From the NCBI GenBank assembly GCA_002430925.1, contig DJDD01000116.1, positions 1-16,042 of the forward strand: a stretch of 16,042 nt of DNA, read 5' to 3'. Position numbers and translations under genes: made by a program. Below are positions 1 to 7,942 of this stretch, one piece after another (position 1 is the stretch's first letter; each line of letters opens with the position of its first letter). A model generated the notes under the pieces. It saw only the letters and a list, made by a program, of their open reading frames with translations, searched no databases and was not told where the DNA came from. This DNA is from Flavobacteriales bacterium UBA5933. GTDB taxonomy: Bacteria > Bacteroidota > Bacteroidia > Flavobacteriales > Weeksellaceae.

Positions 1-80
1 ATATCTTTTTAGATTGGATATTGAGTGAATGTAGAAATGTATCCAATCTAAAAAGGATGTCGCTTCAATTACTATTGCAA
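1..80 (-). repeat. Flavobacterial intergenic hairpin repeat, copy A (cut by window edge)
   Basis: Read on the minus strand, this segment begins TTGCAATAGTAATTGAAGCG and runs into a long hairpin. It matches the 5' half of copy B near position 1783. The stem is 16 bp and perfect (5-20 pairs with 40-55) around a 19-nt loop. The conserved 3' flank of the element lies beyond the window edge, so this copy is partial. The stem sequence (AGATTGGATA core) differs completely from that of copy B while the flank is nearly identical. It lies downstream of the crotonase gene. Confidence 0.7.
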
Positions 81-161
81 ATGATTCGTTAATAATAAAT
101 GAATAGAGATAAATAATTCTAATCAAAAATAGATTGTAATACTATCAATTAGTAGGGTATT

Positions 162-200
162 AAGCGTAATAATAGATAATTGTTCTCTATTATTACGCTT
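162..200 (-). terminator. Hairpin terminator after the crotonase gene
   Basis: A perfect 15-bp stem (162-176 with 186-200) encloses a 9-nt loop, starting 9 nt past the stop codon of the minus-strand gene. It has little GC and no long T-run on the minus-strand side, so it may be a weak terminator or an mRNA-stabilising 3' hairpin. On the plus strand it is followed by a T-rich stretch, so it could also stop transcription entering from the left. Confidence 0.55.
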
Positions 201-208
201 TTGTAATT

Positions 209-964
209 TTATTTTGCTTTAAATTGATTAATCGCATTTATTGTAAATTCTGATAAAACCAATTCACCAGATATTTTTGCACGTTCTATTAACAGTTCGT
301 TCCAATTTTCTGTTCCTTCCCAAGCAACACGTTTAAGGTGTTTCATAGCAGTAGGATTAGAGTTTGCTAATTGGTTAACCAAAGTAGCAATAGATGCGTC
401 CATTTCCTCTGTTGTAGCAAAAACTTCGGCATACAATCCTTTTTCTTTTGCCCATTGTGCTGTTTGGAATTCTGTTGCATTAATTGCCATTTGTGTAAAT
501 GCAGAATTACCAATTTTACGCTCTACAGCAGGACCAACTACAAAAGGACCAATACCAACTGCCAATTCGGATAATTTTACAGCGGCAAATTCTGTTGCAA
601 AAGTATAATCTGCAGCAGAAGCAATTCCAACTCCACCTCCAACAGCTTTCCCATGTATTCGTGCAATAACAAATTTTGGAGTTAAACGAATTGCATTGAT
701 AACATGTGCAAAACCAGAGAAAAATTCTAATCCAGTTTCTTGATCTTTTATAGAAATTAATTCATCAAAAGATGCACCAGCACAAAATGCTCTTTCACCG
801 GCACTTTTCAAGATAATAACTTTTACGTTATCATTATTTCCTAGTTTTTCTATTTCTTTTGCCAAATTTCTTAATTGACTTCCTGGCATTGAATTACTTT
901 GTGGATGAAAAAATTCTATAGTTCCTATCCCGTTTTCTATTTCTGATTTTACGTAAGCGTCCAT
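209..964 (-). CDS. Enoyl-CoA hydratase/isomerase (crotonase) family protein
   Basis: A 251-residue crotonase-fold protein of usual family length. Both oxyanion-hole segments are visible: CAGASF (61-66) and GGGVG (109-113). The family uses them to stabilise acyl-CoA enolate intermediates. The general-acid/base Glu of the second site is kept (E133, in LSE). The first catalytic Glu, 20 residues upstream in classical hydratases (GGGCE), is Gly113 here. That pattern suits an isomerase-like or specialised hydratase better than a standard enoyl-CoA hydratase. From memory, related flavobacterial proteins are often annotated methylglutaconyl-CoA hydratase (leucine breakdown), but I cannot confirm this. 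I chose the ATG at 964. An in-frame TTG at 991 would add nine residues not typical of the family. The gene diverges from the VOC gene and has no operon partner in the window. Confidence 0.87.
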   Translation of the reverse strand: MDAYVKSEIENGIGTIEFFHPQSNSMPGSQLRNLAKEIEKLGNNDNVKVIILKSAGERAFCAGASFDELISIKDQETGLEFFSGFAHVINAIRLTPKFVIARIHGKAVGGGVGIASAADYTFATEFAAVKLSELAVGIGPFVVGPAVERKIGNSAFTQMAINATEFQTAQWAKEKGLYAEVFATTEEMDASIATLVNQLANSNPTAMKHLKRVAWEGTENWNELLIERAKISGELVLSEFTINAINQFKAK

Positions 965-1212
965 ATTATAATTTGTTTTTATAAAATTCAAAAAGAAGAA
1001 TTTATAAATAAATGTATATTAAGTATAATTTATATAAGCTAATTATTTATTCTATTTACATCATGTTGACACTCTCTAAATATAATTCTTCAATAACCTA
1101 AGAATGATATTATACTATCAATTCAAATTTATAATAATAAGTTTAAACATCTTTAAAATTAAACATTATCTATAAATATTCAGTTTTTAGTTTCAAAACC
1201 AAGAATTCATTT

Positions 1213-1241
1213 TTTGCATTATAATTGCTGTAATATTTTTC
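1213..1241 (+). promoter_or_regulatory. Possible Bacteroidota-type promoter for the VOC gene
   Basis: TTTG at 1213-1216 and TATTTTTC at 1234-1241 resemble the Bacteroidota -33 (TTTG) and -7 (TAnnTTTG) elements. The 17-nt spacing is slightly short and the last base of the -7 box is off. Transcription would start only a few bases before the ATG at 1255. The AT-rich background makes chance matches likely. Confidence 0.25.
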
Positions 1242-1254
1242 AAAATAAAAAAAA

Positions 1255-1773
1255 ATGAAAAATAACTTACATGGAATAGATCATATAGGAATTACGGTAC
1301 CAGACATAGATAAAGCAACAGAATTTTTTGTAAAAGGTTTGGATGCCGTTGTTTTGTATGATACATATACAAAAGATCAACCTCCAAGAGATTCAGATTT
1401 TACAAGAAAACGACTTGGGATAGAAGATGAAACAGCAGAATTAGCTATACGAATGTTAGCTTTACCAAATGGACCTGGTTTAGAATTATTTGAATTTTAC
1501 AATCAACATCAAAACGGACCAATAACTCCAGCAGATATTGGTTTTCAGCATTTGGCAATTTATGTTGATGATATGAATGAGGCTTTACAAAAAGTTGAAG
1601 CAGCAGGTGCAAAACGAAATTCGGATCCAGTTGCTTTAAATGGATTAGAGGAGGGTAAAGGAAATGTTTTTTGTTATTGTAAAACACCTTGGGGATCTTC
1701 TTTAGAATTAATTTCTTATCCTACAAAACAACCTTATACAAAATTCTCTCCTCGAGAAAAGTGGAAAGTTTGA
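1255..1773 (+). CDS. VOC (vicinal oxygen chelate / glyoxalase-fold) family protein
   Basis: A 172-residue protein with two beta-alpha-beta-beta-beta modules of the glyoxalase/bleomycin-resistance/dioxygenase superfamily. Module 1 opens with DHIGITVPDI and closes with GLELFEF. Module 2 opens with QHLAIYVDD and closes with SLELISYP. The four likely metal ligands are at the expected places: H10, E77, H99 and E151. All are present, so it should be a metal-dependent lyase, isomerase or dioxygenase. The substrate cannot be read from sequence. It lacks clear hallmarks of glyoxalase I or methylmalonyl-CoA epimerase. The ATG at 1255 follows an A-rich tract with no Shine-Dalgarno, which is normal for this phylum. 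It appears monocistronic, followed by repeat copy B. Confidence 0.85.
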   Translation: MKNNLHGIDHIGITVPDIDKATEFFVKGLDAVVLYDTYTKDQPPRDSDFTRKRLGIEDETAELAIRMLALPNGPGLELFEFYNQHQNGPITPADIGFQHLAIYVDDMNEALQKVEAAGAKRNSDPVALNGLEEGKGNVFCYCKTPWGSSLELISYPTKQPYTKFSPREKWKV

Positions 1774-1782
1774 TTTATAAAA

Positions 1783-1895
1783 ATTGCAATAGTGATTGAA
1801 GCGGCATCCTTTTATAAACAATTTTTCTTTGAAGAAAATAGATTGGATTGTTTATAAAAGATATAGCGAGAAAGCACGTCCCGAAGGGATTGCCA
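1783..1895 (+). repeat. Flavobacterial intergenic hairpin repeat, copy B (complete)
   Basis: The order is a 5' flank (TTGCAATAGTGATTGAAGCG, then GCATCC), a perfect 14-bp stem (1809-1822 with 1847-1860) holding an inner 7-bp TTTTCTT/AAGAAAA hairpin, then a 3' flank (GATATAGCG, AAAGC) and a small CCCGAAGGG hairpin, ending GCC. The 5' flank matches copy A (minus strand, 1-80). The 3' flank matches copies C and D. It starts 10 nt after the VOC stop codon and could act as that gene's 3' end. Confidence 0.75.
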
Positions 1896-2207
1896 AAAAT
1901 TAAATATAATTTTAAAAAAGTTTAAAGAACTTACTTTATTTAATTGTAAAAGCTAGCAAAAATCATGAAAATAAGTGATAAGAGAAATTATCTTTGCTTT
2001 TAGAGCAATAAGTTATAATTGATAAAAAAATAGTAATTTTTGAATTGTAAAATCAACAAAATTTTTATCAAAATCGCTCATAGTATAGCATTTACCTTAA
2101 CAAAGTTTAACAATATTGTATGAAAGTTTTAGTCACTAAATAGATTGTAATTCTTAATTTTAGGAAAAATTTGAATCAATATTATAAACATTAATTTCAA
2201 CGAAATT
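1896..2207 (+). other. Intergenic region upstream of the Bat operon
   Basis: About 310 nt, strongly AT-rich, with no ORF or RNA gene that I can recognise. It must hold the operon promoter, but no convincing pair of TTTG and TAnnTTTG boxes stands out. An in-frame stop at 2172-2174 means moxR cannot start upstream of 2175. Confidence 0.4.
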
Positions 2208-3191
2208 TTGGATATACAACTTTTAAATCAGCAAATAGAAGCTAAAAGCGAAAGCATAGCAAGATTAACGACAGAGATAAATAAAACCATTATCGGACAA
2301 GAGAAAATGGTTGAAAGCCTTTTAATTGGCCTACTTGGAAATGGACATGTTTTGTTAGAAGGTGTTCCTGGTTTAGCAAAAACATTGGCCATAAAAACAT
2401 TATCAGAAGCTGTTGATGCTAGTTTTTCTCGTATTCAGTTTACACCAGATTTATTACCTGCAGATGTTGTTGGTACATTAATCTACAATGTAAAAGAGAA
2501 TGATTTTCGTATAAAAAAAGGACCAATTTTCGCAAATTTTGTTCTTGCAGATGAGATTAACCGTTCTCCTGCAAAAGTACAATCTGCGTTGTTAGAGGCA
2601 ATGCAAGAGCGTCAAGTAACAATTGGTGATGAAACATATCCTTTACAAAAACCATTCTTGGTACTTGCTACTCAAAACCCTGTTGAACAAGAAGGGACAT
2701 ATCCTTTACCAGAAGCACAAGTTGACCGTTTTATGATAAAAACGGTAATTACATATCCTGAATTAGAAGCAGAACGATTAATTTTAAGAAATTCTATTAA
2801 TCAAACTTTTCCAAAAATTGAAAAAGTAATTTCTGTTCAAGATTTGTTAGAAGCTCGTGAAATGGTAAAACAAGTTTATATGGATGAGAAAATAGAAAAA
2901 TATATTTTAGATATTATTTTTGCTACACGTTTTCCTGATAAAGTTGGTTTAGAGAAATTAGTTCCAATGATTTCTTTTGGATCTTCTCCTCGTGGGTCTA
3001 TCAATTTGGCTCAAGCATCAAAAGTATATGCTTTTTTACGTAAAAGAGCTTATGTAATTCCTGATGATGTACGTGCTATGGCAAAAGATGTTTTACGTCA
3101 TCGTATTGGAATTAGTTATGAGGCTGAGGCTGAAAATATAACTCCAGAAGAAATTATAGATAACATTTTGAATGTTGTTCCAGTACCTTAA
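2208..3191 (+). CDS. moxR: MoxR-family AAA+ ATPase of the Bat operon
   Basis: A 327-residue MoxR ATPase. Walker A is GVPGLAKT (residues 52-59), where the family keeps Ala in place of the usual Gly. Walker B is LADEINR with catalytic Glu. Sensor-1 and the following motif read LATQNP...EGTYPLPEAQ.DRF, and a lid domain follows. MoxR proteins act as chaperone-like ATPases that mature or remodel complexes together with von Willebrand A partners, several of which are encoded directly downstream. No in-frame ATG lies between the upstream stop (2172) and the conserved core, so the start is TTG at 2208. That gives the short N-terminal helix usual for this family. DUF58 follows after 21 nt. First gene of the operon. 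Confidence 0.93.
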   Translation: MDIQLLNQQIEAKSESIARLTTEINKTIIGQEKMVESLLIGLLGNGHVLLEGVPGLAKTLAIKTLSEAVDASFSRIQFTPDLLPADVVGTLIYNVKENDFRIKKGPIFANFVLADEINRSPAKVQSALLEAMQERQVTIGDETYPLQKPFLVLATQNPVEQEGTYPLPEAQVDRFMIKTVITYPELEAERLILRNSINQTFPKIEKVISVQDLLEAREMVKQVYMDEKIEKYILDIIFATRFPDKVGLEKLVPMISFGSSPRGSINLAQASKVYAFLRKRAYVIPDDVRAMAKDVLRHRIGISYEAEAENITPEEIIDNILNVVPVP

Positions 3192-3212
3192 AAAAATAAA
3201 ATATTCTAAAAT

Positions 3213-4085
3213 TTGGATGCAAAAGAAATCATCAAACGTGTAAAACGTATAGAATTAAAAAGTAAGCGAAAAGCAAGTAACCTTTTTATGGGTGAATATC
3301 ACAGTTCATTCAAAGGAAGAGGTATGATTTTTAGTGAAATACGCCCTTATCAATATGGTGATGATGTACGAAATATTGATTGGAATAAAACAGCGAGATA
3401 CAGTGAACCTTACGTTAAGGTTTTTGAAGAAGAGCGAGAGTTAACAATGTTTTTGTTGATTGATGTTTCTAATTCAGAAAACTTTGGTACACGTAAACAA
3501 ATAAAAATGGAAACCATTGCTGAACTAAGTGCTACATTAGCATTTTCGGCAACGACATACAACGATAAAATAGGATTAATTTTATATACAGATCGTGTAG
3601 AAAAATTTATTCCACCTAAAAAAGGAAAACAGCATGTTTTACGTTTGGTAAGAGAAATAGTTTCCTTTGAGCCTAAAAACAAAGGAACAAACTTAGCTGC
3701 TGTTTTAGAGAGTTTTATGAATTTGGTAAGAAGAAAAGCAAACGTATTTATTTTGTCTGATTTTATTGATTCATCAGATTATGAAAAAGCATTGAGAATT
3801 ATGTCTAAAAAACATGATGTAACTGGGATTAGAGTGTATGATGAAAAAGAACAAAGTTTTCCTGATATAGGTTTGGTTCACGTACAAGACAACGAAACGG
3901 GAGAATTACGATTAATTGATACATCGTCTAAAAAATTGCGTATGCAATATGCTCAATATTATAAAGATCTGAATCAACGTTATCAGTCAATATTCAAAAA
4001 AAATCAATCAGGTGCATTAAGTATTCGTACCGATGAAGATTACATACGTCCATTGTTGAATTATTTTAAAAGTCATAAAGCCTAA
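3213..4085 (+). CDS. DUF58 domain-containing protein (vWA-like)
   Basis: A 290-residue cytoplasmic DUF58 protein. The DUF58 signature GDDVRNIDWNKTAR lies at residues 49-62, after the family's EYHSSFKGRG segment. A vWA-like fold follows with a MIDAS-type DVSNS (84-88). The N terminus (MDAKEIIKRV) matches the conserved start of flavobacterial relatives, so the TTG at 3213 is the real start. The nearby ATG at 3217 is out of frame. DUF58 proteins almost always sit beside MoxR ATPases and are thought to be their partners. The stop codon overlaps the next gene's ATG by one base (TAATG), implying translational coupling. Confidence 0.92.
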   Translation: MDAKEIIKRVKRIELKSKRKASNLFMGEYHSSFKGRGMIFSEIRPYQYGDDVRNIDWNKTARYSEPYVKVFEEERELTMFLLIDVSNSENFGTRKQIKMETIAELSATLAFSATTYNDKIGLILYTDRVEKFIPPKKGKQHVLRLVREIVSFEPKNKGTNLAAVLESFMNLVRRKANVFILSDFIDSSDYEKALRIMSKKHDVTGIRVYDEKEQSFPDIGLVHVQDNETGELRLIDTSSKKLRMQYAQYYKDLNQRYQSIFKKNQSGALSIRTDEDYIRPLLNYFKSHKA

Positions 4086-5050
4086 TGAAGAATTTATTAC
4101 TTTTAGTAAGCTTCATTCTGTTTCAATTTTCATTGGCTCAAGAAATTACACCAACTTTAGATCGAACAACGATAAAAATTGGTGAGCCAATAAAATATGA
4201 AGCAAAAATAGATTATAAGAAAGGAGATAAAATTACTTTTCCTACAATTTCTGATTCATTAAATTATCATATTTCTGTTTTAGATAGTAAGTTGGATACA
4301 GTAGAAAAAACTGGAAAATCACAAATTGTACAACATTTAGATTTGACAAGTTTTGATGCTGGAAAATTCTCAATTCCATCAATTGTTATTCAAAAAAATG
4401 GAAAATATTTTAGAACAAAAGCAGTAGAAATTGAAGTAAAAGATGTTGAAGTAGATACAACGAAGAATGAAATTTTTCCTATTAAAAATGTCATGGGAGA
4501 AAAGCTTTCTATTGGTGATTATTGGAACAGATATTGGTTATACGGAATTATTGCTTTAATTCTATTTATTATTGCAATTATATTGGTTGTATTGTATATC
4601 CGATCAAAATCATCTTTATCAAATTCAAATTCTTACAAAACACCATACGACGAAGCTAAAGCTAGTCTTAAATCTTTAGATGCTAAAAAATATTTGAAAA
4701 AAGGAGAGCAAAAAGAATATTATACACAACTATCTTTTATTTTGAGAAGATATTTAGGTCGCGTTTATAATTTTTCTGCTTTAGAACTTTTATCAGATGA
4801 TTTAGTAAGATTTATTTCTGAAAAAGAAGATATTTTACCTGAAGATATTCAACAATTTAAACGATTTTTATTTGATTCTGATTTAGTGAAATTCGCTAAA
4901 CAAACCATTGATGATTCAAAAAGTGAAACATATAGAAAATGGGTTGAAGAATTTGTGGATCGTGTAAGACCATTAGAAATTCCTCAGAACGAGGATTTGA
5001 AAAAAGATCAAGTTACAGGAGAAAATTATAAACAATTTGATAATAATTAA
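4085..5050 (+). CDS. Bat-operon membrane protein with BatD-like exported domain
   Basis: A 321-residue single-pass membrane protein. It has a signal peptide (about 1-19, ending SLAQ), an exported beta-rich domain of about 120 residues that resembles the repeated domains of BatD (a TLDRTTIKIGEPIKY opening, as in many BatD modules), a strong transmembrane helix at about 151-172, and a cytoplasmic helical tail of about 150 residues. The tail contains YYTQLSFILRRYLG, similar to DUF4381-type tails in MoxR/vWA operons. The exact role is unknown. Position between DUF58 and BatA suggests a structural part of the same envelope complex. The start overlaps the DUF58 stop (TAATG), and the BatA start follows after 2 nt. 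The BatD-like assignment is by pattern, so I leave the symbol empty. Confidence 0.8.
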   Translation: MKNLLLLVSFILFQFSLAQEITPTLDRTTIKIGEPIKYEAKIDYKKGDKITFPTISDSLNYHISVLDSKLDTVEKTGKSQIVQHLDLTSFDAGKFSIPSIVIQKNGKYFRTKAVEIEVKDVEVDTTKNEIFPIKNVMGEKLSIGDYWNRYWLYGIIALILFIIAIILVVLYIRSKSSLSNSNSYKTPYDEAKASLKSLDAKKYLKKGEQKEYYTQLSFILRRYLGRVYNFSALELLSDDLVRFISEKEDILPEDIQQFKRFLFDSDLVKFAKQTIDDSKSETYRKWVEEFVDRVRPLEIPQNEDLKKDQVTGENYKQFDNN

Positions 5051-5052
5051 AA

Positions 5053-6069
5053 ATGCTAAATTTTGAATTTCAAAATCCTTGGATTTTAGTATTATTACTT
5101 GTTTTACCATTCTTTATTTTTAGAGAAATAAAAAAGACAAGCGAGAAGAAAGCATCCTTAAAATTACCATCAATCAAAGCATTTGGAGGAGCAAGAAGTT
5201 CACTTTCTGCATACAAACCCCTTTTGTTTTTGATAAGAATGTTCGCATTAGCATTATGTATTATTGCACTTGCTCGCCCAAGATATGTAGATGTTACAAC
5301 AAAAGTAAAATCTGATGAAGGTGTAGATATTCTTTTATCTGTTGATACATCGTTAAGTATGTTAGCAAAAGATTTAAAACCAGATCGTTTAACAGCATTA
5401 AAAGATGTAGCAAAAGATTTTGCTTTAGGTAGAAAAACTGACCGTATTGGTTTAGTCGAATACTCAGGTGAAGCTTTAACTAGAGTTCCTTTAACAACCG
5501 ACAGAGATGTTCTTACTCAAGAAATTGAATTATTACATTCTGGAGGGTTAGAAGACGGAACTGCAATTGGGATAGGATTGGCAACTGCTGTAAATCATCT
5601 TAAGAATAGTAAAGCAAAGTCGAAAGTAATTATCCTTATGACAGATGGTGTAGAAAGCATAAATCCTTCGGGAGATTTACTCTATATTTCGCCAAGACAA
5701 GCAGCAGATATTGCTGCACAAAAAGGAATAAAAGTATATACGATAGGAATAGGGTCTAATGGAATGGCACCTATGCCAGTGGGTTATGATATGTTAGGAG
5801 ACTATGTTTTTGATATGCGCCCTGTGGAACTAGATGAAAAGTTACTAACTGATATTGCAGATAAAACAGGAGGTTTATACTTTCGAGCAACAAGTAACCA
5901 AAGTTTAAAAGATATTTATAAAGAAATTGATAAGTTAGAGAAATCTGAAATTAACGAAATAAAATATTATAATTATACAGAATTATTTGCTCGTTTTCTT
6001 TTACCAGCATTTCTTTTATTAGTTTTAGAAGCAATTTTACGTAGAACAATTTTTAAAGAATTAATCTAA
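5053..6069 (+). CDS. batA: BatA, membrane-anchored von Willebrand factor A protein
   Basis: A 338-residue protein with an N-terminal membrane helix (about 10-23), a second helix (about 56-74), a vWA domain (about 90-290) and a C-terminal helix (LLPAFLLLVLEAIL). The metal-ion-dependent adhesion site is complete: DTSLS (98-102), T170 in the LEDGT loop and D198 in MTDG. It should therefore bind a divalent metal and a partner protein. In Bacteroides fragilis the bat genes were linked to oxygen tolerance. The molecular function remains unsettled, and a role in envelope stress is inferred. It starts 2 nt after the preceding stop, and its own stop overlaps the batB ATG. Confidence 0.92.
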   Translation: MLNFEFQNPWILVLLLVLPFFIFREIKKTSEKKASLKLPSIKAFGGARSSLSAYKPLLFLIRMFALALCIIALARPRYVDVTTKVKSDEGVDILLSVDTSLSMLAKDLKPDRLTALKDVAKDFALGRKTDRIGLVEYSGEALTRVPLTTDRDVLTQEIELLHSGGLEDGTAIGIGLATAVNHLKNSKAKSKVIILMTDGVESINPSGDLLYISPRQAADIAAQKGIKVYTIGIGSNGMAPMPVGYDMLGDYVFDMRPVELDEKLLTDIADKTGGLYFRATSNQSLKDIYKEIDKLEKSEINEIKYYNYTELFARFLLPAFLLLVLEAILRRTIFKELI

Positions 6070-7079
6070 TGCAGTGGGGAGAATTACATAATATTTGGTT
6101 AATATTTTTATTGTTTATCGTTATTTATCTTTCTATTACGGTTTATCAATGGCGAGAAAAAATCAAGAAAACATTTGCAGACAAAGAATTATTTCCGTTT
6201 GTTTTTCCTATTACTTCTTCAAGAAAATATGGATTCAAATTAATAGCATTCTGTGTTGCCTTATTTTTGATTATTATAGCATTAATGGATCCTTTATTTG
6301 GAAATAGAGATGTAAAAGTAAAAAGAGAAGGAATCGATATGGTTTTCTTGTTGGATTTATCCTCTAGTATGAATACACAAGATGTTGCACCATCTCGTTT
6401 AGAAAAAGCAACAAAATTGATTACTGAAACACTTGGTCAATTAGGAGGAGATAGAGCTTCTTTAGTTGCTTTTGCAGCTAATGCATATACTATTTCTCCA
6501 TTAACGAATGATTATGCAGCAATAGAAAGCTATTTACAAAATGTAAATACAGATTTAATATCTAGTCAAGGAACTAACTATTTAAATGCAATACAAGAAG
6601 CAGTTAAAGCATTTAAAGGTTCAGCGAATTCTAGCCGATTAATTGTTTTAATTTCTGATGGAGAAGATAATGAGAATACAACCAATCAAGCCGTAAAATT
6701 AGCCAAAGACAACAATATAAATATTGTAACAATTGGTGTAGGAACAGAAAAAGGAGGTCCAATTCCTGTTTATACAAATGGTTATGCTGAAGATTATAAA
6801 AAAGATGAAACTGGATCAACAGTTATTAGTCATTTAGAAGATAAGAATCTAAGAGAATTAGCACAAAATACCAGCGGAACTTATATTCATTTAGAAAATA
6901 CACAAGAAGCTTTATCTGCATTAACAATGTATAAAGCTAAATTGGCTAAAAATGAAATAGCTAGTTCTACAACGAGAGATATGAACCATATTTATCAAAT
7001 CTTTTTGGGGATAGCGGTATGTTTACTTTTTGTGGAATTATTAACATCTGAGTATAAAGTTTTTAACAAAAAGAAATAG
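6069..7079 (+). CDS. batB: BatB, membrane-anchored von Willebrand factor A protein
   Basis: A 336-residue paralogue of BatA with the same architecture: helices at about 9-26 and 58-74, a vWA domain, and a C-terminal helix (IFLGIAVCLLFVELL). The MIDAS is intact: DLSSS (96-100), T169 in SSQGT and D197 in ISDGED. BatA and BatB probably sit side by side in the inner membrane with their vWA domains on the same face. The ATG overlaps the batA stop (TAATG). The sequence differs enough from BatA that this is an old duplication, as in other Bacteroidota. Confidence 0.92.
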   Translation: MQWGELHNIWLIFLLFIVIYLSITVYQWREKIKKTFADKELFPFVFPITSSRKYGFKLIAFCVALFLIIIALMDPLFGNRDVKVKREGIDMVFLLDLSSSMNTQDVAPSRLEKATKLITETLGQLGGDRASLVAFAANAYTISPLTNDYAAIESYLQNVNTDLISSQGTNYLNAIQEAVKAFKGSANSSRLIVLISDGEDNENTTNQAVKLAKDNNINIVTIGVGTEKGGPIPVYTNGYAEDYKKDETGSTVISHLEDKNLRELAQNTSGTYIHLENTQEALSALTMYKAKLAKNEIASSTTRDMNHIYQIFLGIAVCLLFVELLTSEYKVFNKKK

Positions 7080-7096
7080 TAAGTTTGTCAAGTAAA

Positions 7097-7942
7097 ATGA
7101 TGTATATTTTTAAACAAATAGGATTTTTAGGAATAATGTTTTTTTCCGTTTTTGCTTATAGTCAATCAAAGGCAAAAACATACATTGTTGAAGGTAATAA
7201 TTATTACGAAAAAGGCAAATATGATAATGCTGAAAACGCTTATAAAAAAGCAGCAATGGAAGATCCTACTTCTGTAAAAGCAAATTACAATTTAGGAAAT
7301 GCATTATTTCAACAAAAAAGATATAAAGAAAGTATAGCACACTATAAAAAGTCGGCAGAAATGTCAAAAACTAAGAATGATAAACATTTAGCTTATCATA
7401 ACTTAGGAAATGCTTTTATGCAAGAAAAGGATTATCAAAATGCAATTGATAATTACAAAAATGCGCTGAAAAATGATCCTAATGATAATGCAACTCGTTA
7501 TAATTATGCCTTAGCTAAGAAAATGCTGGAAAAAGAAAAAGAGAAGCAAAAAGACAAAAAGGATAATAAAAAAGATAAAGATCAACAAAATAAGCAAGAT
7601 CAAAATCAACAGCAGCAAAATCAAAACAAAAATCAGCAGCAACAACAAAATCAAAATCAGAATCAATCTCAAGATCAACAATCGAATCAGCAGAAAGAAC
7701 AAAATAAAGGTGCAAATCCTAAATCTGGTGGAGAGAATGGAAATAACAAAGGTCAAGGAAATAATCCTTCTCCAGAAATAAAACAAGGAAGTAAGGGAGA
7801 TGGAAAAGAACAAGATAACGCAAAGAATAATGAAAGTGAAGGCATGTTAAAAGCTCTACAAAATCAAGAAGCTAAAACACAGCGAAAAATTATTCAACAA
7901 AAGGCAGAGAAACAACGAACAACAACATCTAAGGATTGGTAA
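7097..7942 (+). CDS. batC: BatC, exported TPR protein with a Q/N-rich tail
   Basis: A 281-residue protein with an N-terminal signal sequence or anchor (MMYIFKQIGFLGIMFFSVFAYS) and about three tetratricopeptide repeats over roughly residues 25-140 (motifs NNYYEKGKYDNA, YNLGNALFQQKRY, YHNLGNAFMQEKDY). A Lys-rich then Gln/Asn-rich low-complexity stretch follows, and the C terminus (RTTTSKDW) resembles the conserved end of BatC proteins. TPR proteins mediate protein contacts, so a scaffold role with BatA, BatB and BatD is likely. Start choice: the ATG at 7097 (or 7100) places the signal peptide at the N terminus. An in-frame TTG at 7085 would add four residues. The stop overlaps the batD ATG. Confidence 0.88.
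   Translation: MMYIFKQIGFLGIMFFSVFAYSQSKAKTYIVEGNNYYEKGKYDNAENAYKKAAMEDPTSVKANYNLGNALFQQKRYKESIAHYKKSAEMSKTKNDKHLAYHNLGNAFMQEKDYQNAIDNYKNALKNDPNDNATRYNYALAKKMLEKEKEKQKDKKDNKKDKDQQNKQDQNQQQQNQNKNQQQQQNQNQNQSQDQQSNQQKEQNKGANPKSGGENGNNKGQGNNPSPEIKQGSKGDGKEQDNAKNNESEGMLKALQNQEAKTQRKIIQQKAEKQRTTTSKDW

Noticed and set aside
371..574. 67-codon plus-strand ORF opposite the crotonase gene
   Set aside because: Cys-rich, low-plausibility protein wholly inside a well-supported gene on the other strand.
7085..7096. TTG start four codons upstream for batC
   Set aside because: Tandem ATGs at 7097/7100 place the signal peptide correctly. The extra residues (SSK) add nothing conserved.
7511..7813. Minus-strand ORFs rich in Leu/Ile/Phe opposite batC
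   Set aside because: They are the complement of the Gln/Asn/Lys-rich batC tail. The hydrophobic runs are a codon artefact, not membrane proteins.
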